A stretch of 6,162 nt of DNA from Clostridiaceae bacterium (GCA_025361665.1 JANYKF010000517.1:1-6162); one strand, 5' to 3'; positions 1 through 6,162 are shown, numbered from the stretch's first letter. Numbers and translations: made by a program. Notes: generated by a model not told the origin, from the letters alone.

Positions 1-1077
1 CTGGATAAGGGCATCGCCGGGTTCCGATGTGATGTGATCAACGTCCTGTTCAAGGAAAGCCTGCAGGACGGAAGGAAAAAAATGGTGCTGACCGGCAGTG
101 AGCATTACCTTTCGCGGGAAGGCACGCATGAAATCCTGCGCCGATTACGCAGGGACGTGCTGGACAAATATGATTGCTTCACGGTTGGAGAAACCGTATT
201 TGTCACGCCGCGGACGGGCCGTGACTTGTGTGATGCGAATCGTCGGGAATTGGACATGATCTTCTCTTTCGAGCACATGGAAACGGATCAATGGGGGGTC
301 AAGTGGTTTAAGCGCAGGTTTCATGCCGGGCGGTTCGGGAAGGTCCTTTTCCGGTGGCAGCAGGAACTCGGCTGGAATGCCAATTATCTGGAAAACCATG
401 ATCAGCCCCGAAGCGTGACCAGGTTCGGGAACGACAAGGGTTTCCGGATGGAGTCCGCAAAAATGCTGTGCATCCTGCTGATGACCCTCCGTGGAACGCC
501 GTTTGTCTATCAGGGGCAGGAAATAGGAATGACGAATTTTGATTTCACCGGCATGGGAGAAATCCGGGATGTGGAGTCCCTGAGCATCCATCGGCTGCTG
601 CAGCGCATGGGCGTTCCCGCCTGGCTTCGATGGAGGATGATTCGGGCCACATCCCGTGACAACGCCCGGACCCCCATGCAATGGAGCGATGCGGCACAAG
701 CGGGGTTCACAACGGGAACCCCCTGGCTGGGAGTCAACCGCAACTGCAAAAGCATCAATGTGGAACGGCAAAAATGTGACCCCGGATCTGTCCGAAGCCT
801 GTACAAAACCATGATAGCGCTGCGCACGGAAAGCGATGTGCTCAAATCAGGGACTTTCGTGCCGTTGAAAAGCGGAAAACGGTTGATCGCCTACAAACGG
901 GAATATGAAGGAGCCTGCCTGACCGTTCTCCTGAGCTTCAGCCGCAAACCCATCAAGGTCCCGTATCACGGGGAGGTTGTTCTTTCATCATACGGACGGA
1001 CGGGCTTTGACGATAGCCTGCTGTCATACGAGGCGGTCATTTTGCGGAACATGGATAGGAGGCAGCACCATGATTGA
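1..1077 (+). CDS. GH13 alpha-glucosidase, oligo-1,6-glucosidase type (5' end outside window)
   Basis: Cytoplasmic-type GH13 retaining enzyme, predicted to release glucose from the non-reducing ends of short alpha-1,6-linked glucosides such as isomaltose or panose. The frame is open from base 1, so the gene enters from the left; the visible part is 358 residues. Full-length relatives have about 550 residues, so roughly 190 N-terminal residues are missing. Visible motifs (residues counted from base 1) are conserved region II GFRCDVIN with nucleophile Asp11, region III FTVGETVF with acid/base Glu64, and region IV YLENHDQPR with transition-state Asp134. TPFVYQGQEIGM and SRDNARTPMQW, typical of the oligo-1,6-glucosidase/trehalose-6-phosphate hydrolase branch, follow. 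A short beta-rich C-terminal domain ends at the TGA at 1075-1077. The Val right after the nucleophile Asp is, from family knowledge, associated with alpha-1,6 rather than alpha-1,4 preference. The next gene starts inside this one (8-nt overlap). Family assignment is secure; exact substrate (isomaltose, dextran oligomers, sucrose) is inferred. Confidence 0.93.
   Translation: MDKGIAGFRCDVINVLFKESLQDGRKKMVLTGSEHYLSREGTHEILRRLRRDVLDKYDCFTVGETVFVTPRTGRDLCDANRRELDMIFSFEHMETDQWGVKWFKRRFHAGRFGKVLFRWQQELGWNANYLENHDQPRSVTRFGNDKGFRMESAKMLCILLMTLRGTPFVYQGQEIGMTNFDFTGMGEIRDVESLSIHRLLQRMGVPAWLRWRMIRATSRDNARTPMQWSDAAQAGFTTGTPWLGVNRNCKSINVERQKCDPGSVRSLYKTMIALRTESDVLKSGTFVPLKSGKRLIAYKREYEGACLTVLLSFSRKPIKVPYHGEVVLSSYGRTGFDDSLLSYEAVILRNMDRRQHHD
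1057..1062 (+). promoter_or_regulatory. Shine-Dalgarno site of the alpha-galactosidase gene
   Basis: A perfect AGGAGG lies 7 nt upstream of the ATG at 1070, inside the last codons of the GH13 gene. It decides the start of the next gene: the same frame is open further upstream to an ATG at 977, but that start would give 31 extra residues overlapping the GH13 C-terminus and lacks a comparable site. Confidence 0.85.
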
Positions 1078-3412
1078 GGAACGTGAGGGCGAATTCCGCC
1101 TGACTACCCGGAACACCAGCTACTGGTTCCGGATTTCTCACTTTGGCCATCTTGAGCACATCTATTATGGTCCTCGTTTGCGCGACCAGCCGGTGGAAGG
1201 GCTTGCGCTGAAGCGGACAGCTTTGCCGGGCAGCAGTGTTTTCTATGATGCGTCCGACCCGGATTATTGCCTCGATATCCTGAGTCTGGAGTGGTCCGGC
1301 ATTGGCCGGGGCGATTACCGACAGTCTCCGGTGGAATGCAAAATGCCGGATGGCACCTTCGTATGCGATTTCATCCACCAGTCCCATAGGATCCTGCCGG
1401 GGATTGTTCCGATGAGTTCCCTGCCCGGATCAGTTGGCGAGGAAGGCGAGTGCGCGACGCTTGAAGTCACCTTGCAGGACAAATCGAATCAAGTCGTGCT
1501 TCAGATGTTCTATGCGGTTTTCGAGAAAGCCGACGTCATCACGCGCCGTGTCGTGCTGGAGAACCGGAACGACGCCGGAAACCCCCTTGTGGTTCGCAGA
1601 CTGATGAGCTTGATGCTGGATTTGCCCAATCGGAACTTCAAAATGGTCACCCTCGATGGTGGCTGGATCAAGGAGGCGAATCGGCATGACCACCCGCTGG
1701 GATACGGGATCCATGTCAATTCCTCCACATCCGGCGCCAGCAGCAACCGGCACAATCCCGGGTTTCTTCTTGTCGAGACGGATGCAACCGAGCAGCACGG
1801 GCTTGTTTACGGATTCAATCTGATTTACAGCGGGAATCATTTCAGCGCGGTCGAACTGGCAAATCACGACCTTGTCCGCGTGCAGACGGGCATCAATCCG
1901 CATTGCTTCGAATGGACGCTGGGAAAAGGGGAACGGTTCGAGGCGCCCGAAGCCGTCATGACGTGCAGTGCGGACGGGTTCAATGGGATGAGCCGGCACT
2001 TTCACGACTTCATCAACGTGCACGTCGTCCGCGGTGACTGGAAAGGCCGGGAGCGACCCGTCCTGCTCAACAACTGGGAAGCCCATTTTTTTCATTTCAC
2101 CCAGGGCAAGCTGCTGCGTCTGGCGCGGCAGGCGAAGCGCCTGGGTGTTGAATTGTTCGTGCTGGACGATGGCTGGTTCGGCAAGCGCAACGATGACAAG
2201 GCTGGACTTGGAGATTACACGGTCAACCTCAGGAAACTGCCCCGTGGCTTGCTTCATTTTGCCAAACGTATACGGAAACTGGGCTTGGATTTCGGGCTCT
2301 GGTTCGAGCCGGAGATGATCAGTGAAGACAGCGATCTGTTTCGGACCCATCCGGAATATGCCGTGAGGACGCCCGGCAAGAAACCGACACTGGGACGCAA
2401 CCAGCTGGTGCTGGACATGTGCAACCCGGACGTCAGGGATCACATCGTGTCTTCGGTCGGCCGCATTCTGGATGAAGCCGGCATTTCTTATGTGAAGTGG
2501 GACATGAACCGCCATATCAGCGATGCTTCGTCCCCGACACTGCAGCGGCAGGGGGAGTTTTTCCACCGGTATGTCCTTGGCCTGTATGATGTGCTGGAAA
2601 GGATTTTCCGGCCCCGGCCCCACATCCTGCTGGAGAGCTGCTCAAGCGGAGGCAACCGGTTCGATCTTGGGATGCTGTGCTATTCTCCGCAGATATGGGC
2701 ATCCGATGATACGGATCCCGTCGAGAGGCTGAGGATTCAGGGCGGATTGTCCTATCTGTACCCGCTGTCCACGATGGGGGCCCATGTGTCTGAAACACCC
2801 CATCAGCAGACATTGCGTGAAACACCGCTGCCTACCCGCTTCAATGTGGCCGCATTCGGCTGTCTTGGATACGAGCTGGATCTGAAATACCTGACGTTCG
2901 TGGAAAGGCGGGAAATCAAAAGCCAAATCGCCTTTTACAAGCAGCACCGCAAGACCCTACAGTTCGGCCGGTTTTACAGGCTGCCTGCCCTTCGCGGCAA
3001 CAAGGTCCACTGGCAGTGCATGTCCGCGGATGGCAAGTCTGGGGTGGCCGGATATTTCCAGACTTTGTCAACCGCGAGTGAAGGACCGGATCTGCTGCCC
3101 TTGACCGCCATGGAACCCGGTGCCCGCTACATCGTCGAGACACGTCCCCAATTCCTCCAGATTAAACGGTTTGGAGGTTTGATCAATCATATCCTGCCTG
3201 TTCCCCTGAACCCCGGGGGATTCGCCCTGCGTATCGCCAACAAGTTCTACAGCCTGATGGATTGCGTGGAGCGCCACGAAGGATACGGAGATTTGATGAT
3301 GGCGGGGGTCCGCATCGCCAGCCAGTTCTCCGGCACCGGGTATCACGCGGGCATCCGCATGCCGGGAGATTTCGGTTCGTATCTGTATGTCATCAGAAAA
3401 CAGGAGGATTGA
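1070..3412 (+). CDS. aga: GH36 alpha-galactosidase (780 aa)
   Basis: Retaining alpha-galactosidase predicted to remove terminal alpha-1,6-galactose from melibiose, raffinose, stachyose or galactomannan fragments. No signal peptide is visible, so it probably acts in the cytoplasm on imported sugars. The N-terminal beta-sandwich domain spans about residues 1-325. The catalytic barrel (about 330-660) begins at LLNNWEAHFF and carries DDGWFG (366-371), GLWFEPEM (409-416), KWDMNR (476-481, nucleophile Asp478), ESCSSGGNRFD (522-532) and WASDDTD (543-549, first Asp546 the expected acid/base). The C-terminal beta domain ends in the usual FSGTGY and GDFGSYLY motifs. At 780 residues it is somewhat longer than the roughly 730 typical of bacterial GH36 tetrameric enzymes. 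The motif set matches the Bacillota AgaA/MelA/RafA subgroup. The ATG at 1070 was chosen for its AGGAGG and 8-nt overlap with the GH13 gene, implying translational coupling. No catalytic residue is missing. Family is certain; natural substrate is inferred. Confidence 0.96.
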   Translation: MIEEREGEFRLTTRNTSYWFRISHFGHLEHIYYGPRLRDQPVEGLALKRTALPGSSVFYDASDPDYCLDILSLEWSGIGRGDYRQSPVECKMPDGTFVCDFIHQSHRILPGIVPMSSLPGSVGEEGECATLEVTLQDKSNQVVLQMFYAVFEKADVITRRVVLENRNDAGNPLVVRRLMSLMLDLPNRNFKMVTLDGGWIKEANRHDHPLGYGIHVNSSTSGASSNRHNPGFLLVETDATEQHGLVYGFNLIYSGNHFSAVELANHDLVRVQTGINPHCFEWTLGKGERFEAPEAVMTCSADGFNGMSRHFHDFINVHVVRGDWKGRERPVLLNNWEAHFFHFTQGKLLRLARQAKRLGVELFVLDDGWFGKRNDDKAGLGDYTVNLRKLPRGLLHFAKRIRKLGLDFGLWFEPEMISEDSDLFRTHPEYAVRTPGKKPTLGRNQLVLDMCNPDVRDHIVSSVGRILDEAGISYVKWDMNRHISDASSPTLQRQGEFFHRYVLGLYDVLERIFRPRPHILLESCSSGGNRFDLGMLCYSPQIWASDDTDPVERLRIQGGLSYLYPLSTMGAHVSETPHQQTLRETPLPTRFNVAAFGCLGYELDLKYLTFVERREIKSQIAFYKQHRKTLQFGRFYRLPALRGNKVHWQCMSADGKSGVAGYFQTLSTASEGPDLLPLTAMEPGARYIVETRPQFLQIKRFGGLINHILPVPLNPGGFALRIANKFYSLMDCVERHEGYGDLMMAGVRIASQFSGTGYHAGIRMPGDFGSYLYVIRKQED

Positions 3413-3424
3413 GCGGCATGCAAC

Positions 3425-3446
3425 CACCGAATCACGTGATTTGGTG
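3425..3446 (+). repeat. Hairpin 1 of array
   Basis: CACCGAATC (3425-3433) pairs with GATTTGGTG (3438-3446) around the self-complementary tetraloop ACGT; position 3429/3442 is a G-T wobble. The core AATCACGTGATT (3430-3441) is a perfect 12-bp palindrome and could alternatively be a protein-binding site. A weaker look-alike, GAATCA...TGATTT, recurs at 3532-3547, just past the array. Confidence 0.8.
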
Positions 3447-3475
3447 TGTTGAAGGCACAAAATGTGCCTTCAACA
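3447..3475 (+). repeat. Hairpin 2 of array
   Basis: A perfect 13-bp stem: TGTTGAAGGCACA (3447-3459) and TGTGCCTTCAACA (3463-3475), with an AAA loop. This is the longest stem in the array. It abuts hairpin 1 exactly, and no run of T follows, so it is not itself a terminator. Confidence 0.9.
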
Positions 3476-3500
3476 TGCAGGATGTCAGAGACATCCTGCA
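3476..3500 (+). repeat. Hairpin 3 of array
   Basis: TGCAGGATGT (3476-3485) pairs perfectly with ACATCCTGCA (3491-3500). The interval CAGAG can close by one further C-G pair to leave an AGA loop. The outer bases A3475 and T3501 could add one pair by borrowing from the neighbouring hairpins, so the boundary is exact to within one base. Confidence 0.9.
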
Positions 3501-3526
3501 TAAAAACTCACAAAAGTGAGTTTTTA
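3501..3526 (+). terminator. Hairpin 4 of array, putative bidirectional intrinsic terminator
   Basis: TAAAAACTCAC (3501-3511) pairs perfectly with GTGAGTTTTTA (3516-3526) around an AAAA loop. The inner ACTCAC/GTGAGT stem followed by five T residues has the form of a Rho-independent terminator for the alpha-galactosidase transcript. The matching A tract makes it symmetrical, so it could also stop transcription from the other side. The GC content of the stem is modest, so efficiency is uncertain. Confidence 0.65.
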
Positions 3527-3659
3527 CACCAGAATCAAGGATGATTTCGTACGCGGGCCGGACTTATTGCACGCAGGTCACGGTCGAAGGACAGTATTGC
3601 AGTTGGTTTGGTTTTCCCGCATACTGGAACAAGCCGACGTTGGATGAAAGGAGCACGGA
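3527..3659 (+). other. Intergenic leader of the hydrogenase operon
   Basis: This stretch between the hairpin array and hyfB holds no convincing ORF. It probably contains the hyfB promoter, but no good -35/-10 pair stands out. The best candidate is a weak TTGCAG (3597-3602) 17 nt before CATACT (3620-3625). A weak six-pair hairpin (3532-3547) resembles hairpin 1 of the array. Confidence 0.4.
3648..3653 (+). promoter_or_regulatory. Shine-Dalgarno site of hyfB
   Basis: AAGGAG lies 6 nt upstream of the ATG at 3660, a good spacing that fixes the start of the hydrogenase membrane subunit. Confidence 0.8.
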
Positions 3660-5639
3660 ATGCCGCTCGTACTCATTCTGACTGCAATGGTCCTGATGAC
3701 CTTCAGTGGAGTTCCCGGGTTGTTTTCAAAAAAAACAGCTTCATGGGGTCAAATGAGCGCGACAACCCTGGCCTTGTCCGGCATGGCAGCCGGAATGACG
3801 GGTGCATGCCTTGGGTTGTTTTCCCCGTCGTCCCCTTCCTTTCCCTTTCCATGGCCGACAATGGAGAATGTTTTCATCGGCCTGGATAGGCTGGGCTCGT
3901 TCTTTCTGATGCCGGTTTTTCTGATAGGCGGCCTGGGTTCCCTGTACGGGCTTGGCTACTGGAAACAGGCCGACCATCCCCATAATGCGCGCAGGCTTCA
4001 ACTCTTCTGGGGGCTGCTCGTGGCTGGAATGGGTCTGTTGATTGTTGCCCGGCACGCGCTGTCTTTCTTGCTGGGATGGGAATGCATGGCCCTTTCGGCG
4101 TTTTTCCTGATCGCGACCGAGGATGAAAACGCAGAGTGCAGAAAGAGTGCCCTGGTCTATCTGATTGCCACGCATTTCAGCACCTTGGTGCTGTTCGGAT
4201 TTTTCGTCCTGTGGCGCAGCGTGACCGGTTCATTCCTGTTGCTGCCAATCACGGATGGCACCGTTGCGCCTGCTGTGCTGAATGTCCTGTTTTTTCTCGC
4301 TTTTTTCGGGTTCGGGCTGAAGGCCGGCATCATGCCCATGCATTTCTGGCTGCCCGGTGCCCATGCCAACGCACCAAGTCATGTTTCCGCCATCCTTTCC
4401 GGAGTCATGCTGAAAATGGGCATCTACGGGTTGATCCGAATCGGATTCCTGTTGCCTGCACCTCCGGCGCTCTGGGGCGGGCTCATCCTGTTTGCCGGCG
4501 CAGTCAGCGGCCTTCTGGGCGTGGTATTCGCTTTGGCCCAGCACGATATCAAGCGGCTGCTGGCCTACCACAGCGTGGAAAACATCGGCATCATCCTGAT
4601 GGGCCTGGGACTTGCCCTCCTGGGGCGTTCATTGGGAAAACCGGTCTGGGTGGCCCTGGGGATGGCGGGATGCCTGCTGCATGTCTGGAACCACTGCCTC
4701 TTCAAATCGCTGCTGTTTTATGGGGCGGGTTCCGTCCTGCATGCCACGGGCAAGCGAAACCTGGACATCCTGGGCGGATTGTCGAAGAAAATGCCGCTGA
4801 CCGCTTTGTTTTTCCTGATCGGTGCCGTTGCCATCAGCGGCATCCCTCCATTGAACGGGTTCATCAGCGAGTTTTTCATATACACGGGCCTTGTGCGGCC
4901 CATTGCCGTCGGGGAACCCCTTGCATTCGGCGTAGCCCTCGCCGCGCCGGTGCTGGCCATGATTGGCGCACTGGCGGCGGCTTGCTTCGTCAAGGTCTAT
5001 GCAGCCGTATTCCTGGGCAATCCCAGAACCGAAGACATCCGGCCTGTCCATGAATCGCCTTCGGTGATGTTGATCCCCATGGGCATCCTTGCTGTTTTAT
5101 GCACCGTGATCGGCGTGCTGCCACAGCTGGTTTCTCCAATCCTGGAGTCTGTCACGAATCTGGAGATTCTCTCGTATCTGGTTCCGCTGTCGACGCTAAG
5201 CCTGGTTTCCTTCGGTTTCCTGACAGGCCTGGTCCTCATTGCCGGATGGGTCTTCATCCGTTCTAAAAATCAAAAGAAAGCAGGCACATGGGACTGCGGC
5301 TATGCCAGCCCGACAAGCCGCATGCAGTATACGGCGTCTTCCTTTGGCAGCGGCCTCACCGGCATGTTTGGATGGGTGCTCCGCCCGCGGGGACATAAAC
5401 CGGTTCTCAAAGGAATCCATCCGGCCCACACTTCGCTGGAAAGCCATGTGGATGAGGTGATTCTGGATCGGCTGCTCATGCCTGTTTTTCATAAAGTCCA
5501 AACCGGCTTTTCCTGGTTCAACCGCTTTCAGCAGGGGCAATCCCAAAGTTACATCCTGTACATCCTGATAACGGTCATCATCCTGCTGGCCTCGCTGATC
5601 CCTTACCGGGACTGGCTGCAGCCGATTTTCGTCCACTGA
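3660..5639 (+). CDS. hyfB: HyfB/HycC-type membrane subunit of a group 4 [NiFe]-hydrogenase (659 aa)
   Basis: Antiporter-like, proton- or ion-translocating inner-membrane subunit of a formate-hydrogenlyase/hydrogenase-4-like complex, homologous to NuoL/M of complex I and Mrp antiporter subunits. The protein is hydrophobic throughout, with a string of membrane helices to about residue 530. Expected channel residues are visible: Glu141 in LLGWE, Lys221 in GFGLKAG, His241 in APSHVSA, Lys252 in VMLKMG, His304 in AYHS, and His345/Lys349 in HCLFKS. The family signatures HFWLPGAH and SGIPPLNGF are present. A C-terminal extension carries TWDCGY and RMQYTASSF, typical of HyfB/HycC rather than NuoL or EchA, and ends with one more hydrophobic helix (about 630-648). 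Length is close to E. coli HyfB (about 670). It is the first gene of its block; no HycB/HyfA-like ferredoxin gene precedes it, the upstream gene being a glycosidase. Family placement is firm; the exact hydrogenase subgroup cannot be set without the catalytic subunits. Confidence 0.93.
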   Translation: MPLVLILTAMVLMTFSGVPGLFSKKTASWGQMSATTLALSGMAAGMTGACLGLFSPSSPSFPFPWPTMENVFIGLDRLGSFFLMPVFLIGGLGSLYGLGYWKQADHPHNARRLQLFWGLLVAGMGLLIVARHALSFLLGWECMALSAFFLIATEDENAECRKSALVYLIATHFSTLVLFGFFVLWRSVTGSFLLLPITDGTVAPAVLNVLFFLAFFGFGLKAGIMPMHFWLPGAHANAPSHVSAILSGVMLKMGIYGLIRIGFLLPAPPALWGGLILFAGAVSGLLGVVFALAQHDIKRLLAYHSVENIGIILMGLGLALLGRSLGKPVWVALGMAGCLLHVWNHCLFKSLLFYGAGSVLHATGKRNLDILGGLSKKMPLTALFFLIGAVAISGIPPLNGFISEFFIYTGLVRPIAVGEPLAFGVALAAPVLAMIGALAAACFVKVYAAVFLGNPRTEDIRPVHESPSVMLIPMGILAVLCTVIGVLPQLVSPILESVTNLEILSYLVPLSTLSLVSFGFLTGLVLIAGWVFIRSKNQKKAGTWDCGYASPTSRMQYTASSFGSGLTGMFGWVLRPRGHKPVLKGIHPAHTSLESHVDEVILDRLLMPVFHKVQTGFSWFNRFQQGQSQSYILYILITVIILLASLIPYRDWLQPIFVH

Positions 5640-5746
5640 TTCGCTTTTCCGGCGGCTGTTGTATTCCGAAGCAGTCATCCGATTCATTCTTGTCATCAGG
5701 CCCAATCCTGTTTTCATGCTCATTCTTGCAAAGGCGGAAAGAACAC
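5640..5746 (+). other. Gap between hyfB and hyfC
   Basis: These 107 nt hold no supported gene or strong hairpin, although these two genes are usually tightly packed. The hyfC frame is open across the whole gap, but its conceptual translation does not resemble the short N-terminus of HyfC/HycD. A 9-nt direct repeat, TCATTCTTG, occurs at 5684-5692 and 5720-5728. A poor promoter-like pair (TTGTCA at 5690, TTTCAT at 5712) is not convincing. Confidence 0.4.
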
Positions 5747-6162
5747 ATGCCGGATCGAATCATGCACCTGGTTGCCTGCCTCTTCATGCCGCCCCTGCTC
5801 TTCGGCATCATCAACAAGACGAAAGCGCTGTTTGCAGGGCGCAAGGGTGCACCCCTGCTGCAGCCCTATCACGAACTGTTCCGCCTGCTGCGGAAGGGAA
5901 TGGTCATCAGCACGGCCACGACCTGGGTTTTCCTTGCCGGTCCCGTCGTCACGCTCGTGGCCGTGATGACTGCCGGCCTGCTGATTCCCTTGGGCCAGTC
6001 ACCCGCGATCATTTCCTTCTCCGGCGACTTCATCCTGTTTGCCTACCTGTTTGGATTAGCCCGGTTTTTCACAACCACCGCCGCAATGGATACCGGTTCG
6101 GCATTCGAGGGAATGGGTTCCGCGAGGGAACTGACCTTCGCGGCTCTGACCGAACCCGGCCT
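5747..6162 (+). CDS. hyfC: HyfC/HycD-type membrane subunit (3' end outside window)
   Basis: The first 138 residues of a NuoH-like subunit (family length about 300-320), which anchors the hydrogenase catalytic module to the membrane and links it to the ion-translocating subunit. The sequence shows an N-terminal membrane helix, then the loop GRKGAPLLQPYHELFRLLRKG (31-51) characteristic of HyfC/HycD. Helices at about 58-82 and 93-110 follow, then ARFFTTTAAMDTGSAFEGMG and SARE...LTEPG (125-138), the conserved acidic segment near the quinone-site equivalent of complex I. The ATG at 5747 places the GRKG loop at residue 31, close to its position in E. coli HycD. Its ribosome site is only moderate (GGAAAG, 5 nt upstream). 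The gene continues past the right edge and is expected to be followed by HyfE, HyfF and the hydrogenase large and small subunits. Confidence 0.9.
   Translation, partial: MPDRIMHLVACLFMPPLLFGIINKTKALFAGRKGAPLLQPYHELFRLLRKGMVISTATTWVFLAGPVVTLVAVMTAGLLIPLGQSPAIISFSGDFILFAYLFGLARFFTTTAAMDTGSAFEGMGSARELTFAALTEPG

Larger units (their letters stand above)
3425..3526 (+). repeat. Array of four hairpins tiled without spacers
   Basis: Four different inverted repeats fill 102 nt exactly end to end: 3425-3446, 3447-3475, 3476-3500 and 3501-3526. Stems are 9-13 bp with loops of 3-5 nt, and none copies another, although the second and fourth share a CACAAAA-(T)GTG centre. The array begins 12 nt after the alpha-galactosidase stop codon and is clearly more AT-rich than the flanking genes. 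The only imperfect pair is a G-T at 3429/3442. It is a tolerated G-U in the + strand transcript but an A-C mismatch in the - strand transcript, hinting at an RNA role on the + strand. The fourth hairpin can serve as a terminator. Possible roles are a composite 3'-end stabiliser and terminator, a structured regulatory RNA, or a dispersed palindromic element. The structure is directly seen; the function is unknown. Confidence 0.9.

Noticed and set aside
977..1069. Upstream ATG at 977 as the start of the alpha-galactosidase
   Set aside because: It would add 31 residues translated out of frame with the GH13 C-terminus. The ATG at 1070 has a perfect AGGAGG and gives a normal GH36 N-terminus.
1430..2623. 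397-codon open frame on the - strand opposite the alpha-galactosidase gene
   Set aside because: It lies wholly within a gene with intact GH36 motifs; its translation has no recognisable domain and is typical of antisense shadows in GC-rich coding DNA.
3211..3219. CCCCGGGG palindrome near the end of the alpha-galactosidase gene
   Set aside because: It is short, GC-rich and within conserved coding sequence, so it is adequately explained by codon use.
3425..3526. CRISPR array, attC site or tRNA-like fold as an explanation of the hairpin cluster
   Set aside because: There is no repeated unit with spacers, no integron-type core sites or integrase in view, and no cloverleaf with an anticodon arm; the fold is four independent stems in series.
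3597..3625. TTGCAG/CATACT as the hyfB promoter
   Set aside because: Spacing is 17 nt, but only 3 of 6 and 4 of 6 bases match the consensus, so it is indistinguishable from background.
4136..5053. 305-codon + strand frame inside hyfB
   Set aside because: The translation is rich in His, Arg, Pro and Cys and matches nothing, while the overlapping hyfB frame carries conserved membrane-subunit motifs throughout.
5772..5966. Short + strand frame over the hyfC start
   Set aside because: It is in the wrong frame; the hyfC frame shows clear HyfC/HycD motifs across the same bases.

Overview
The window looks like part of the chromosome of an anaerobic, sugar-fermenting bacterium with a moderately GC-rich genome (mid-50s % by eye). 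Shine-Dalgarno sites are strong, and both glycosidases resemble Bacillota-type family members. The sequence alone does not fix the phylum. All supported genes are on the + strand, in two blocks.

Block 1 (1-3412) is an oligosaccharide-hydrolysis pair. It holds the 3' two-thirds of a GH13 oligo-1,6-glucosidase-type alpha-glucosidase, cut by the left window edge, and a complete 780-residue GH36 alpha-galactosidase. The genes overlap by 8 nt, with a perfect AGGAGG inside the end of the first, so they are almost certainly co-translated. Their motifs predict removal of alpha-1,6-linked glucose and alpha-galactose, as in isomalto-oligosaccharides and melibiose/raffinose/stachyose.

The boundary (3413-3659) contains the most unusual object in the window. 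Four different, perfect or near-perfect inverted repeats (22, 29, 25 and 26 nt) tile 3425-3526 end to end with no spacer base. The last has the form of a bidirectional intrinsic terminator. The array starts 12 nt after the alpha-galactosidase stop codon and is visibly more AT-rich than the genes around it.

Block 2 (3660-6162) is the start of a membrane-bound group 4 [NiFe]-hydrogenase or formate-hydrogenlyase-like operon. It has a complete HyfB/HycC-type antiporter-like subunit (659 aa) and, after an unusually long 107-nt gap, the first 138 residues of a HyfC/HycD-type subunit that runs off the right edge. Such complexes couple electron transfer to protons (H2 formation) to ion pumping. Sugar released by block 1 could supply the fermentative reductant that block 2 disposes of. 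That link is inferred from adjacency only, and the hairpin array probably separates the two transcription units.
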